Of a stretch of DNA of 64,000 nucleotides, positions 7,749 to 17,347 are shown in pieces. The stretch comes from Flavobacterium noncentrifugens (GTDB lineage Bacteria; Bacteroidota; Bacteroidia; Flavobacteriales; Flavobacteriaceae): positions 922,394 to 986,393 of the forward strand of contig NZ_FNEZ01000001.1 in the NCBI RefSeq assembly GCF_900100375.1. Direction: 5' to 3'. The notes under the pieces were generated by a model. It did no database searches. It worked only from the letters and a program-made list of their open reading frames with translations, and was not told the origin of the DNA. Each line of letters begins with the position of its first letter. Position 1 is the first letter of the stretch. The position numbers were made by a program, and so were the translations under genes.

Positions 7749-10700
7749 TTATTCTTCCAGCATTTGCATCATGTGCAGTGCTTTTGTAATCGATTTTACA
7801 TTTTCAAATGTCAGTAAAAGGCGCAAGCCATTTGGCGTTTGTTTTTCTTTCATTTTGCAAAGTGTCGGATTTTTCTGGACAAATTGCAGCACTTTATGAA
7901 ATTGCTTCGAAGTATAATAATCCGATTGCTGGTCAGACACAAAATAAGCGATCATCTTGCCTTGCTTCATCACGAGTTTTTCAATCCCGAATTGCAGCGC
8001 GATCCATTTAATGCGGATGCTGTTCAATAAAGCCAAAGCCGGTTTTGGCAACAATCCGAAACGGTCGATCAGCTTGCTTTCATAATTGGTCAGTTCGTCT
8101 TCGTTTTTGATCAACGCTAATTCATTATACAACACCAAACGTTCTGAAACATTGTTGATGTAATCATCCGGGAACAGCAGTTCAAAATCAGAATCAATCT
8201 GGATTTCCTTCACATATTCTTTCGGCGCACTGTTGTTTTCATCTTCAGAATACAAATCCTTAAATTCGTTTTCCTTCAGTTCTTCAATCGCTTCATTCAT
8301 GATTTTCTGATAGGTTTCAAAACCAATCTCATTGATGAAACCGCTTTGTTCGCCACCGAGTAAATCTCCAGCACCGCGAATTTCAAGGTCTTTCATTGCG
8401 ATGTTAAAACCACTCCCGAGTTCGCTGAATTGTTCGAGCGCCTGAATCCTTTTCCGCGCATCATCAGTCATCATCGAATACGGCGGGCAAATGAAATAAC
8501 AGAATGCTTTTTTATTGCTTCGCCCTACGCGGCCACGCATCTGGTGCAAATCGGAAAGTCCGAAATTATTCGCATTGTTAATGAAAATCGTGTTGGCATT
8601 TGGAACATCGAGTCCGCTTTCAATGATTGTGGTCGCGACCAGAACATCAAATTCGCCATTCATAAAAGCCAGCATCAGTTCTTCTAATTTTGCGCCTTCC
8701 ATCTGGCCGTGGCCAATCCCGACGCGTGCATCGGGAACCAATCGCTGGATCATTCCGGCAATTTCCTTGATGTTTTCAATGCGGTTGTTGATGAAAAAAA
8801 CCTGGCCATTTCTCTGGATTTCATACGAAACTGCATCACGGATCAGTTCTTCATTAAACGCGACAACATTGGTTTCGATCGGATAACGGTTTGGCGGCGG
8901 CGTAGTAATTACCGATAAATCGCGTGCGGCCATTAGTGAAAATTGCAATGTTCTCGGAATGGGCGTTGCCGTTAAAGTCAGCGTATCTACATTTGCAGCA
9001 ATCGTTTTTAATTTGTCTTTTACATTGACGCCGAATTTCTGCTCTTCATCAACAATCAACAATCCAAGGTTTTTAAACTTCACGTTTTTGTTGACCAATT
9101 GGTGTGTGCCAATGAGAATATCAAGTTTGCCTTCTTCCAATTGTTTTAAAGTATCCGATTTTTGTTTGGCTGTTCTAAAACGATTCAGATAGCCAACAGT
9201 CACAGGCATTTCTTTCAAACGTTCTGAAAAAGTCCGGAAATGCTGATACGCTAAAATCGTCGTCGGAACTAAAATCGCTACCTGTTTGCTGTTGTCAACG
9301 GCTTTAAATGCCGCACGGATTGCGACTTCTGTCTTTCCGAAACCAACATCGCCACAAACCAATCGATCCATCGGGCGGTCGCTTTCCATATCGGCTTTAA
9401 CTTCGGCCGTTGCTTTAATCTGATCTGGCGTATCTTCATAAATAAACGAACTTTCGAGTTCATTCTGCAGATAACTGTCTGGCGCGAATTGAAAGCCTTT
9501 TTCAAGCCTTCTTTTGGCATAAAGCTGAATTAAATTGAATGCAATGTGCTTGACGCGTGCTTTGGTTTTTTGTTTTAAAACCTTCCAGGCGTTCGATCCG
9601 AGTTTGTATATTTTGGGCGGTGTGCCGTCTTTTCCGTTGTATTTTGAGATTTTATGCAGCGAATGGATGCTGACGTAAACGATGTCGTTGTCTGCATAAA
9701 CGAGCTTGATCGCTTCCTGCGTTTTGCCTTCGACCTGAATTTTCTGCAATCCGCCAAACTTCCCGATGCCGTGATCGATGTGCGTCACATAACCGCCCAC
9801 CGAAAGCGTATTGAGCTCTTTTAAAGTGATCGTCTGCTTTTTCGAATAGCCGTTTTTGATGCTAAATTTGTGGTAACGCTCAAAAATCTGGTGGTCGGTG
9901 TAACAGGCGATTTGATTTTCTTCATCTACAAAACCCTGATACAGTGGGAAAACCAAAGTGTGATAGGATTTTCGGATGCTTTCATGATTCGCTTCATCAA
10001 GCGTTTCAAAAATATCGTGGAAACGTTTTGCCTGTGCTTCGTTCGAACAGAACAGGTAATTTTTATAACCGTTGAAATGGTTTTCGCTGAGGTTGTTCAG
10101 CAACAAATCAAACTGTTTGTTGAACGAAGGCTGCGGCTGAATGTAAAATTCAAATGTTTTTGTAGTTTTGAATGTTGGGCGTGAAGCCAATTCTACAATC
10201 GAAAAATCGAGTGCTTTGCGAATGAATTCTTTTTGGTTTAAAAACAATTTTTCAGGTTCGACATGACTGACTGTCGCATTTAAATTGTCGTAAATCTCAG
10301 TTGCTTTTTCGAATAATTTATCGAGTTTTGAAAAAAGCAAATCGGAATTCTGGAAGAATAAAGTCGTCGCCGGACTAATGTAATCCAGAAAACTTTCCCG
10401 ATGTTCCTGAAAGAATTTATTCTCCACATTCGGGATGATCGTGATTTTTTTCTGCTTTTCGATCGACAATTGCGTTTCGACATCAAAGCTTCGGATGCTT
10501 TCGACTTCATTTCCGAAGAATTCAATTCGGTACGGATTGTCATTCGAAAATGAAAATACATCAATGATTCCGCCACGAACCGAAAATTCTCCAGGTTCGG
10601 TAATAAAATCAACACGTTTGAATTCGTATTCGAACAACACTTCGTTAATGAAATCGATCGAAATCTGATCGCCCACAGAAACCTTTAAAGTGTTTTTTTC

Positions 10701-11111
10701 AAGTTCTTTCCGTGTCACGACTTTTTCAAAAAGCGCTTCGGGATAACTCACAATAATCGCAGGTTTTTTACGGGAATTGATGCGGTTCAAAACTTCTGCG
10801 CGAAGCAAAACATTGGCATTATCCGTATCTTCAATTTGGTACGGACGGCGATACGAACCCGGATAAAAAAGCACATCCTGCTCACCAATCATCTGTTCAA
10901 GATCATTCAGGTAATAAGCCGCTTCTTCCTTGTCGTTCAGGACAACTAAAAACGGATTTTCAGTATTTTTAAAAAGGGATTGCACGACAAAAGACAATGA
11001 AGAACCGACAAGTCCGGGCACATGGATTTTATGGCCGGGCTGCAGGCTTTCGCCAATTTGCCTCACTTTCGGCGATTGGTCGTACGTATGAAACAGGTTT
11101 GATTTACTCAA
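7749..11111 (-). CDS. mfd: Transcription-repair coupling factor
   Basis: Mfd displaces RNA polymerase stalled at DNA lesions and recruits UvrA. The 1120-residue length is normal for Bacteroidota. Domain order: the UvrB-homology module (GLVGSSLSF, YPGSYRRPYQIEDTD), then the RNA-polymerase-interacting domain (GGYVTHIDHGIGKFGGL). The RecG-like helicase core follows with Walker A GDVGFGKTE, DEEQ box, TATPIPRTL motif III and QMRGRVGRS motif VI. The C-terminal TRCF domain comes last. A lipoprotein gene ends 14 bp upstream on the same strand, so the two are probably co-transcribed. Confidence 0.97.
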   Translation of the reverse strand: MSKSNLFHTYDQSPKVRQIGESLQPGHKIHVPGLVGSSLSFVVQSLFKNTENPFLVVLNDKEEAAYYLNDLEQMIGEQDVLFYPGSYRRPYQIEDTDNANVLLRAEVLNRINSRKKPAIIVSYPEALFEKVVTRKELEKNTLKVSVGDQISIDFINEVLFEYEFKRVDFITEPGEFSVRGGIIDVFSFSNDNPYRIEFFGNEVESIRSFDVETQLSIEKQKKITIIPNVENKFFQEHRESFLDYISPATTLFFQNSDLLFSKLDKLFEKATEIYDNLNATVSHVEPEKLFLNQKEFIRKALDFSIVELASRPTFKTTKTFEFYIQPQPSFNKQFDLLLNNLSENHFNGYKNYLFCSNEAQAKRFHDIFETLDEANHESIRKSYHTLVFPLYQGFVDEENQIACYTDHQIFERYHKFSIKNGYSKKQTITLKELNTLSVGGYVTHIDHGIGKFGGLQKIQVEGKTQEAIKLVYADNDIVYVSIHSLHKISKYNGKDGTPPKIYKLGSNAWKVLKQKTKARVKHIAFNLIQLYAKRRLEKGFQFAPDSYLQNELESSFIYEDTPDQIKATAEVKADMESDRPMDRLVCGDVGFGKTEVAIRAAFKAVDNSKQVAILVPTTILAYQHFRTFSERLKEMPVTVGYLNRFRTAKQKSDTLKQLEEGKLDILIGTHQLVNKNVKFKNLGLLIVDEEQKFGVNVKDKLKTIAANVDTLTLTATPIPRTLQFSLMAARDLSVITTPPPNRYPIETNVVAFNEELIRDAVSYEIQRNGQVFFINNRIENIKEIAGMIQRLVPDARVGIGHGQMEGAKLEELMLAFMNGEFDVLVATTIIESGLDVPNANTIFINNANNFGLSDLHQMRGRVGRSNKKAFCYFICPPYSMMTDDARKRIQALEQFSELGSGFNIAMKDLEIRGAGDLLGGEQSGFINEIGFETYQKIMNEAIEELKENEFKDLYSEDENNSAPKEYVKEIQIDSDFELLFPDDYINNVSERLVLYNELALIKNEDELTNYESKLIDRFGLLPKPALALLNSIRIKWIALQFGIEKLVMKQGKMIAYFVSDQQSDYYTSKQFHKVLQFVQKNPTLCKMKEKQTPNGLRLLLTFENVKSITKALHMMQMLEE

Positions 11112-11125
11112 TTTAAGATAAAAAA

Positions 11126-11704
11126 TTATGGTTTTGGTGTATTCGGGATGGCTCTTGCTGTGTCAAGCATTCGGATCATATCGGCTTCACCTTCTTCTTT
11201 TGGGATTTCTTTTTTGCGGACAATTTCGTCCATTTGCCTGTACAATGATGCCATTTCCGTATTGATGTCAGAAACCAAAGTCACTACTTTTTGATCTGGA
11301 ATTTCCTGGATATTCACAAATAAATTGATCGAATTTACTTTTGTGATCAATACCGCAATGCGCGCTTTAATTTCAGGTTTGTTGAATTCCGGCGGAATAT
11401 TGTTGTTTAAAGCCATTGCTTTTTTAGACAATTCTTTGGCTTTTTTCTGGAATGCACCGATGGAACTTTTGGGTTTCTGGTATAATTCGGTTGCGAATAA
11501 ACGCAGTTCTTCCCAGTTTCGAACCAGTTCCAGACTTTTCTGGCTAATTGGCGGATTTGAGAAATTCCAGCCTTTTTCGATGTTCGCAAAAATCAGTTCT
11601 TTTTTCTTCGCGTCTTTGGCTGCAGCCAATTGTTGCGCATCTTCATTCTGGCACGAAACAAAAAAACCAACCGCTAAAAAAACATATAATATTCTGAATT
11701 TCAT
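11126..11704 (-). CDS. Putative lipoprotein, function unknown
   Basis: With the ATG at 11704 the product has 192 residues, beginning with a hydrophobic stretch and a lipobox-like FFVSC at about residues 13-17. It should therefore be exported and lipidated. The remainder is charged and mostly helical (repeated Lys/Glu-rich segments), and I recognise no catalytic motif. The frame is open to 11758, but the extra residues would spoil the signal peptide. The gene sits 14 bp upstream of mfd in the same direction. A shared role with mfd is not implied by the sequence. Confidence 0.75.
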   Translation of the reverse strand: MKFRILYVFLAVGFFVSCQNEDAQQLAAAKDAKKKELIFANIEKGWNFSNPPISQKSLELVRNWEELRLFATELYQKPKSSIGAFQKKAKELSKKAMALNNNIPPEFNKPEIKARIAVLITKVNSINLFVNIQEIPDQKVVTLVSDINTEMASLYRQMDEIVRKKEIPKEEGEADMIRMLDTARAIPNTPKP

Positions 11705-11859
11705 CATTCTTGGATTAATTCGCAAAGTTACAAAGGTAAAATGAAATCGGGACTGCAAAACGGCGTTTCCAATTATAATTTTGTTAAAATAAATGGTTTC
11801 TTTTGAAGTAAATTTATTTTTTCAAAATACTATCTTTACGTTCTTAAACAACACAACTC

Positions 11860-12798
11860 ATGGGTACAAAAATTCTGATTATCGGCGCTTGCGGCCAAAT
11901 TGGTACAGAACTGACGCAAAAACTCCGGACCATTTACGGAAACGACAATGTCATTGCTTCCGACATCCGGAAACTCAATACAGACGTTGTCAATTCCGGG
12001 CCTTTCGAAGTGGTCAACGCGCTTGATTTCAATCAGATCGAACACATTATCGAAAAGCACCATATTGATGAAGTGTATTTAATGGCCGCTTTACTTTCGG
12101 CTACAGCCGAGAAAAATCCGGCATTTGCATGGGATTTGAACATGAATTCACTGTTTCACGTACTCAATCTGGCGAAAGCCAAAAAGATAAAGAAGATTTT
12201 CTGGCCATCAAGCATTGCTGTTTTCGGGCCTACGACGCCAAAGGAAAATACGCCCCAATTTACGATCATTGAACCGTCGACAGTGTACGGAATCAGCAAG
12301 CAATCGGGTGAAAGATGGTGCGAATATTACCACAATATTTTTGGTGTTGATGTACGCAGCATCCGTTATCCGGGATTAATTAGCTGGTCAACGGCTCCAG
12401 GCGGTGGAACGACTGATTATGCTGTGGATATTTACCACAAAGCTTTGAGCGACGGCAAATATGAATGTTTTCTGTCATCAGAAACCAAAATGCCGATGAT
12501 GTATATGGATGATGCGATTCGGGCAACAATAGAAATCATGCAGGCTTCAGATGATGAGATTAAAATTCGTTCTTCGTATAATTTAGCAGCAATGAGCTTT
12601 ACACCAACAGAAATCGCAGCTGAAATCAAGAAACACATTCCGGAATTTGAAATCACTTACAATCCGGATTTCCGCCAGAAAATCGCCGACAGCTGGCCTG
12701 CAAGCATCGACGACAAGGAAGCGCAAAAAGACTGGGGCTGGAAACACGAATTTGACCTTGAAAGCATGACTGTTGACATGCTGGAGCATTTGGGTTAA
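11860..12798 (+). CDS. NAD-dependent epimerase/dehydratase-type SDR, probably L-threonine 3-dehydrogenase
   Basis: This 312-residue extended SDR has the Rossmann motif GACGQIG near residue 11, the SSIAVFG strand, and YGISK as the catalytic Tyr-x-x-x-Lys. The motifs STVYGISK and RSIRYPGLIS and the overall length are those of SDR-type L-threonine 3-dehydrogenases. These oxidise threonine to 2-amino-3-ketobutyrate with NAD+ in the cytoplasm. A UDP-sugar epimerase is the main alternative, but the substrate-loop sequence SWSTAPGGGTTDYA favours threonine dehydrogenase. It is a single gene, closed by a terminator shared with the convergent gene. Confidence 0.85.
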   Translation: MGTKILIIGACGQIGTELTQKLRTIYGNDNVIASDIRKLNTDVVNSGPFEVVNALDFNQIEHIIEKHHIDEVYLMAALLSATAEKNPAFAWDLNMNSLFHVLNLAKAKKIKKIFWPSSIAVFGPTTPKENTPQFTIIEPSTVYGISKQSGERWCEYYHNIFGVDVRSIRYPGLISWSTAPGGGTTDYAVDIYHKALSDGKYECFLSSETKMPMMYMDDAIRATIEIMQASDDEIKIRSSYNLAAMSFTPTEIAAEIKKHIPEFEITYNPDFRQKIADSWPASIDDKEAQKDWGWKHEFDLESMTVDMLEHLG

Positions 12799-12837
12799 AA
12801 GTTGCAAAGTAATAAGTTGACAAGTTTATAAATTAAG

Positions 12838-12861
12838 AAGCCGGCTCGAAGTCGGCTTTTT
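12838..12861. terminator. Bidirectional intrinsic terminator
   Basis: AAGCCG (12838-12843) pairs with CGGCTT (12853-12858) around a nine-base loop, followed by a T run on the plus strand. It sits between the convergent threonine-dehydrogenase-like gene and the SnoaL-like gene, whose stop codon lies in the T run. Confidence 0.8.
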
Positions 12862-13365
12862 TTATTCCTGTCTTTGTAATTCTTTGATCAGTTTGTCTTC
12901 AGCAGTTGCTTTGATCGCAGTTACTTTGTCTGCATCTGCATTTGGGACGGTCATTGAAAGTACGTAATGCGCGATTTTCCATTGGCCGTTTTCTTTTTTC
13001 AGGATGCCAGAACCGCGGCAGATTTTCATTTGGGTGTCAAGCAATTCGTCAAACCAGGCAAGGTTTCCGTCGGTGCTGAAATAAATGTGGCGTTGGAGCG
13101 CCGTAAAATTCCAGGCTTTTCCTTTGTCGAAATAGGGTTTTGCGAATGCTTTGAATTGATCCATATTCCAGTTTTCCGATGCATCTGTGCCTATATAAAC
13201 CGCATCGAAACTCATGAATGAAAAATATGAATCAAATTTGGCGTCAGCTGCCGCTTTGTGCCAATTGTTCAGCAACGTATTGATGGAAGCGGTGTTTTTT
13301 GAATTCTGGGCAAAACCCATGTTCGAAACTGCCACAAAAGCGAGAATAAATAAAAAGTGTTTCAT
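12862..13365 (-). CDS. Exported SnoaL/DUF4440-like (NTF2-fold) protein
   Basis: A signal peptide (about 19 residues, ending GFAQ) precedes a 148-residue mature domain. Its pattern is of the NTF2 fold as in DUF4440/SnoaL-like proteins: N-terminal helix with LNNWHKAAADAKFDSYFSFM, then FDAVYIGTDASENW, F..FAKPYF, LAWFDELLD, and NGQWKIAHYVLS at the end. These proteins often lack known enzymatic function. The periplasmic location is read from the signal peptide. No catalytic role is claimed. It lies 45 bp from the ammonium transporter gene on the same strand, but downstream of it. Confidence 0.8.
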   Translation of the reverse strand: MKHFLFILAFVAVSNMGFAQNSKNTASINTLLNNWHKAAADAKFDSYFSFMSFDAVYIGTDASENWNMDQFKAFAKPYFDKGKAWNFTALQRHIYFSTDGNLAWFDELLDTQMKICRGSGILKKENGQWKIAHYVLSMTVPNADADKVTAIKATAEDKLIKELQRQE

Positions 13366-13410
13366 AAATCAGATTTTAATCTTACGAATGTAATCAAAAT
13401 CTGCGAAAGC

Positions 13411-14802
13411 TTATTTATTGATCAGGTCGATAATGCCCATCGGATCAGTTTTGTGGTGGTCGAGGCTTTCGTCGTGCTGGGAAAGGTCAAGCCCGATATG
13501 CTCTGATTCTTCGGAAACGCGCAACGGAATGATCGCATTGGTCACCTTGAACAAAATCATCGCGCCAAAAAATGTAAATGCCGAAACGATTCCCAGTGCC
13601 GCCATGTGATGTGCAAAAACATTCCAGCCGCCGTGCAGCAAACTGGCATTTTCACCCTGCGCAAAAATCGCCGTTAAGATCATTCCCATAATCCCGCCTA
13701 CGCCGTGGCACGCAAAAACATCTAAAGTATCGTCAATTTTCTTCATCGCTTTGGCATTCAGGACCAAATTCGACACGATCGCTGTAATGAATCCGAAGAA
13801 AATACTTTCCGGGACCGTTACATAGCCCGCCGCAGGAGTAATGGCAACTAAACCTACGACGGCGCCAATGCATGCTCCCAATGCGGAAACTTTACGGCCG
13901 TTTAATCGTTCAAAAAATATCCAGGTGAGCATGGCTGCTGCCGATGCGGTTGTTGTGGTAGCAAATGCCATTGCCGCCGTTCCATTCGCGGCAAGCGCAG
14001 ATCCGGCGTTGAAGCCAAACCAGCCAAACCATAACATTCCTGTTCCGAGTAAGACAAACGGAATGTTCGTTGGAATGTGGTTGCTGTTTTTTCGCTTGCC
14101 TAAAACGATCACTCCGGCGAGTGCGGCAAAACCGGCGCTCATGTGAACGACCGTTCCGCCAGCAAAATCCTTTACGCCGAAATACGTTCCGAGGATTCCG
14201 TTTGGATGCCAGACCGAGTGGCAAAGCGGTGCATAAATGAATAAGGTAAACAGGCAAATGAAAAGCAGGTAAGAGATGAAGCGCACGCGTTCGGCAAACG
14301 AACCCGTAATGATCGCGGGTGTGATCACGGCAAATTTCATCTGAAAAAGGGCAAAAAGCATGAATGGTATTGTTGAGGCCATTTTGTGGTTTGGGAGAAC
14401 GCCAACATGGTCCATAAAAGCAAAAGTTCCGGGATTTCCGACAATGCTGTAAAATCCTGCGCCGATCTTAAATCCGATCGGGTCGCCAAACGCCAGGCTG
14501 AATCCGACAACGATCCATAATAAAGTCACTACACCAAGGCAGATAAAACTTTGAAGCATCGTAGAAATGACATTCTTTTTCCCGACCATTCCGCCATAAA
14601 AAAAAGACAATCCCGGCGTCATCAGCAAAACCAGGCAGGAAGCGGTGAGCAGCCAGGCAACATCTGCGGGAACGATTTGTTCAGTGGTTCCGAATTGTGC
14701 TTTTATTGCGGCAGTTTCAATCGGCGCAGGCCAGAACAATCCCAAAGCAGCTACAAGTGTCATGATTGCGAAAGCGGCGATCCAGCGTTTTTCTATTTTC
14801 AT
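13411..14802 (-). CDS. amt: Ammonium transporter (Amt/MEP/Rh family)
   Basis: This 463-residue inner-membrane protein has an N-terminal hydrophobic segment and then the eleven-helix Amt fold. Family signatures include FFYGGMVGKKNVISTMLQSF, the channel segment FAGGTVVHMSAGFAAL (with pore His), and the late FACHGVGGIMG with the second pore His. The C-terminal tail includes the SEESEHIGLDLSQHDE segment typical of Amt proteins that interact with PII. No glnK/PII gene is adjacent, unlike many amt loci. A promoter with an exact -7 match lies about 44 bp upstream. Confidence 0.96.
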   Translation of the reverse strand: MKIEKRWIAAFAIMTLVAALGLFWPAPIETAAIKAQFGTTEQIVPADVAWLLTASCLVLLMTPGLSFFYGGMVGKKNVISTMLQSFICLGVVTLLWIVVGFSLAFGDPIGFKIGAGFYSIVGNPGTFAFMDHVGVLPNHKMASTIPFMLFALFQMKFAVITPAIITGSFAERVRFISYLLFICLFTLFIYAPLCHSVWHPNGILGTYFGVKDFAGGTVVHMSAGFAALAGVIVLGKRKNSNHIPTNIPFVLLGTGMLWFGWFGFNAGSALAANGTAAMAFATTTTASAAAMLTWIFFERLNGRKVSALGACIGAVVGLVAITPAAGYVTVPESIFFGFITAIVSNLVLNAKAMKKIDDTLDVFACHGVGGIMGMILTAIFAQGENASLLHGGWNVFAHHMAALGIVSAFTFFGAMILFKVTNAIIPLRVSEESEHIGLDLSQHDESLDHHKTDPMGIIDLINK

Positions 14803-14845
14803 CGTAAATTTATTTTATTTAATCCTAACCCTAAAAATTATAGGG

Positions 14846-14853
14846 CAAAATTA
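14846..14853 (-). promoter_or_regulatory. Putative amt promoter -7 element
   Basis: On the minus strand this is TAATTTTG, an exact TAnnTTTG match. A TTG lies 16 nt upstream of it, near the lower limit of spacing. CCCTA/TAGGG arms (14829-14833 and 14841-14845) form a small hairpin around the expected start of transcription. The rest of 14854-15042 shows nothing further. Confidence 0.5.
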
Positions 14854-15042
14854 TAAAAATTTACAAATACAAATCATAAAGCAATAAAAAATACAGGGTT
14901 AAATTTTATTTTTATCGATTTTTTAATTTCGACCCAATAATTTAGGATTTAAAATGAAATCAGTTGCAGAATGCAGAATTTACGGTTGATTTGGCATAAA
15001 TAAAGCCACAGAGGCTGCATTAAAAATGGCAGAAATATAAAT

Positions 15043-15948
15043 TTACAATTCTGAGTTGGTTGCTTTGCCAATATTTTGTGTTGGCTGCCAGATTTCAGGA
15101 TTTAAAACCCACGCTTCTTTATGATTTGAGACTCTTGATTCTGCAAAAATTCCTGTGTTCACAATTGCAGATTTCCAGTTGTCATTGCTTACGAGCTGAT
15201 ATACTTTGGAATTGTTATTATTTTGAAGCAAAGTCAGCGTATTGTTGTTGCTTAAAAGCAAACCATCTGCATTCAGCGAAATGTTTGAAGTAGAAACTTT
15301 CTGGATGTTTTCTGGATTTAAAATATCGATTTTGAATAAAGTCCCGGAACTGTTGTTCGTGAGTAAAAATCCGTCAGGATGCCAAACGATGCTGTTTAGC
15401 CGGGGATTTGTTTCTGAAAAGGAGTCGCTTTTTGCAAATAACGAAGCTTTTCCATTTGCCGTTACCTTATAAATGGCGTTTGACACATGATCGGCGATGT
15501 AAATATTTCCGCTGCTGTCGAAAGTTAAATCGCTCGCAAAATGGTTTCCGCCGGACAGATTCGACAATTCTGTTTCTGATAATTTTTTGCCCGATTTGGC
15601 ATCAATACCAATCAAACGCAAGGTTTTGCTGGAACTTTCAGAAGTCGTATTGGCATCAGAGGTTTTTTCGCCTATGCAAAAATAAAGCGTTTTTCCGTCG
15701 GGCGTAATTTTTAAAGCAGACGACATTTTGAAGTCATTATCATTGTACAGCATTTCATATTTGCCATCTGGCGTATATTTTCCAATGGCGCCTGTCCTTG
15801 ATGAAGAGACGTAATAAATGTGGTCAACCGCGTCATAAACCAGTCCCGAAGTGTGTTTGTCTATCGTTTTAAATTCCTTTTGTTTTATTGGGGCCGGGAT
15901 TTTGGCCGCCATAAAACTGACGGCCAGTGAGAATATCAATCTTTTCAT
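15043..15948 (-). CDS. Exported beta-propeller protein, SMP-30/NHL-like
   Basis: I take the ATG at 15948 (301 residues), which gives a hydrophobic N-terminus that may be a signal peptide. An upstream ATG at 15978 would add ten polar residues. The body contains recurring propeller blades: GLVYDAVDHIYYVSSSRTGAIGKY, ALKITPDGKTLYF, HFASDLTFDSSGNIYIADHVSNAIYKV, SIVWHPDGFLLTNNSSGTLFKI. The SDLTFDSSGNIYIAD blade is typical of SMP-30/gluconolactonase-like and NHL proteins. Whether it is a lactonase or only a binding propeller cannot be told. The gap on its 5' side (15949-16423) is the next entry. Confidence 0.7.
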   Translation of the reverse strand: MKRLIFSLAVSFMAAKIPAPIKQKEFKTIDKHTSGLVYDAVDHIYYVSSSRTGAIGKYTPDGKYEMLYNDNDFKMSSALKITPDGKTLYFCIGEKTSDANTTSESSSKTLRLIGIDAKSGKKLSETELSNLSGGNHFASDLTFDSSGNIYIADHVSNAIYKVTANGKASLFAKSDSFSETNPRLNSIVWHPDGFLLTNNSSGTLFKIDILNPENIQKVSTSNISLNADGLLLSNNNTLTLLQNNNNSKVYQLVSNDNWKSAIVNTGIFAESRVSNHKEAWVLNPEIWQPTQNIGKATNSEL

Positions 15949-16423
15949 AGCATCATTAATTTGAGTGCAGCCTGTCATGGGAAATTGTGGTATTCAAGCT
16001 GATTTGGTAACAAATGTTTAATAAAACAAATGTAAATTCGATTTCAATTAAATGTTTTACAGGATTTTAGTTAAATCTTTTAGATTTACGATTGGTTTAT
16101 TTTCGGATTATAATTTTAGAATGACAATCGGCGTTAAATTTTTTTATCCGATCTGGAAACGGTTATACTCCAGATTGCCGCTAATATTCATTTAATCCCG
16201 ACGAATGTTCATTTGTAAATATCGAAAGGCTTTTATGTCATACTTTTGATTGCAGCGTTGTAATTTTTGAGACCGCGGCGAATCAAACAAACATTTTTAT
16301 TTTAGTTAAGGCAAAGGTGCTGTTCTTCGGAATGGCATTTTTTTTGTTTTGCAGATATTGGCGCCAAACCAAATTTAAGAACACTACCTTGTGCGGTTGC
16401 CTGTATTTTCAGGCTTCCCAAAT
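15949..16423. other. Gene-free divergent intergenic region
   Basis: These 475 bp separate the minus-strand propeller gene from the plus-strand oxygenase gene and must hold both promoters. The stretch is AT-rich with no frame over 40 codons. I see no exact TAnnTTTG element, repeat or RNA gene. Confidence 0.5.
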
Positions 16424-17017
16424 ATGGAAGATCATTTTGAAATGCTCATTGAAAGTTACCTGAAACAAAATGTTGGCATTGCAGAAAATTTCATTAGTGC
16501 AGCGCTTGCCGGACATTTAAAAGACAATTTACTCGAATTGAACAACAATGCGATGCTGCTCGCGGCCGGAACGGGAAATGCAAACAAGCAAAACCAAAAT
16601 AAACTCGTGCGTTCAGATGCGATTTACTGGCTCGACAAAAAGCATAACAATGTATATGAAAATGCTTTTTTTGCATATATCGAAGCTTTCATTTTGTATC
16701 TCAACCGAAGCTGTTATGCCGGAATTACAGGCTATGAATTTCATTATACTTTATACGAACCCGGAAGCTTTTATGTAAAACATTTTGACCGTTTTAAGGA
16801 CGATGATTCCCGCGCCTTTTCGATGATCAGCTACCTGAACGCCGATTGGAAAGAAAGTGACGGCGGCGAATTGTTAATCCATCAGCTCGAAAACAATCTG
16901 AAAATTGCGCCAACAAATGGAAAAACAGTCTTTTTTAAAAGTGATGAACTCGAGCATGAAGTATTGGTTACCCATGAAAAACGAATGAGCATTACAGGTT
17001 GGCTCAAACGCGGATGA
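16424..17017 (+). CDS. 2-oxoglutarate/Fe(II)-dependent dioxygenase, prolyl-4-hydroxylase type
   Basis: With the ATG at 16424 the protein has 197 residues. The double-stranded beta-helix core shows the iron ligands HFD (from YVKHFDRF) and a distal His in ELEHEV. The 2-oxoglutarate-binding basic residue is in KRMSITGWL. FSMISYLNADW and GGELLIH are the family's conserved strands. Such cytoplasmic enzymes hydroxylate peptidyl or free amino-acid side chains. The substrate is not readable. A GTG at 16391 in the same frame would add eleven residues without a better start context. A hairpin follows, but it is oriented for the other strand. Confidence 0.85.
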   Translation: MEDHFEMLIESYLKQNVGIAENFISAALAGHLKDNLLELNNNAMLLAAGTGNANKQNQNKLVRSDAIYWLDKKHNNVYENAFFAYIEAFILYLNRSCYAGITGYEFHYTLYEPGSFYVKHFDRFKDDDSRAFSMISYLNADWKESDGGELLIHQLENNLKIAPTNGKTVFFKSDELEHEVLVTHEKRMSITGWLKRG

Positions 17018-17030
17018 CACTAAAATCCAT

Positions 17031-17055
17031 AAAAAAAGCCGCCCCGAAGGACGGC
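17031..17055 (-). terminator. Intrinsic-terminator-like hairpin, oriented for minus-strand transcription
   Basis: GCCG (17038-17041) pairs with CGGC (17052-17055), extended by CC/GG around a CGAA loop. The T tract is on the minus strand only (seven A at 17031-17037 on plus). The adjacent genes on both sides are plus-strand. The rest of the 330-bp gap (17056-17347) shows nothing else clear. Confidence 0.5.
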
Positions 17056-17347
17056 ATCCATCAATAAATAACCTAACAAAAATCAATCACTGATATTACT
17101 GTAAATGATGCTTAAGCAAAATCACTACATCGGTGACCAATATGCGGTACTTATTGATCTTGATGTAAAACTACGCCGAAAGCAGGCGAAAATGCTTATA
17201 TGATTCTAACAGAATGTTGTAAGGTTTCTATGTAAAGCATTGTCTTTAAGAGTTTTCAAACATCAGAATTTTATTATAAAAACATTAACGAAAGCAGCTG
17301 CAATTCGGACGGGATTTATGCGTTGATATGAAACAACCCCAATTGCT

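Noticed and set aside
16391..16423. GTG start for the 2OG-Fe(II) oxygenase
   Set aside because: The ATG at 16424 gives a normal N-terminus, and the added residues show no conservation-like pattern.
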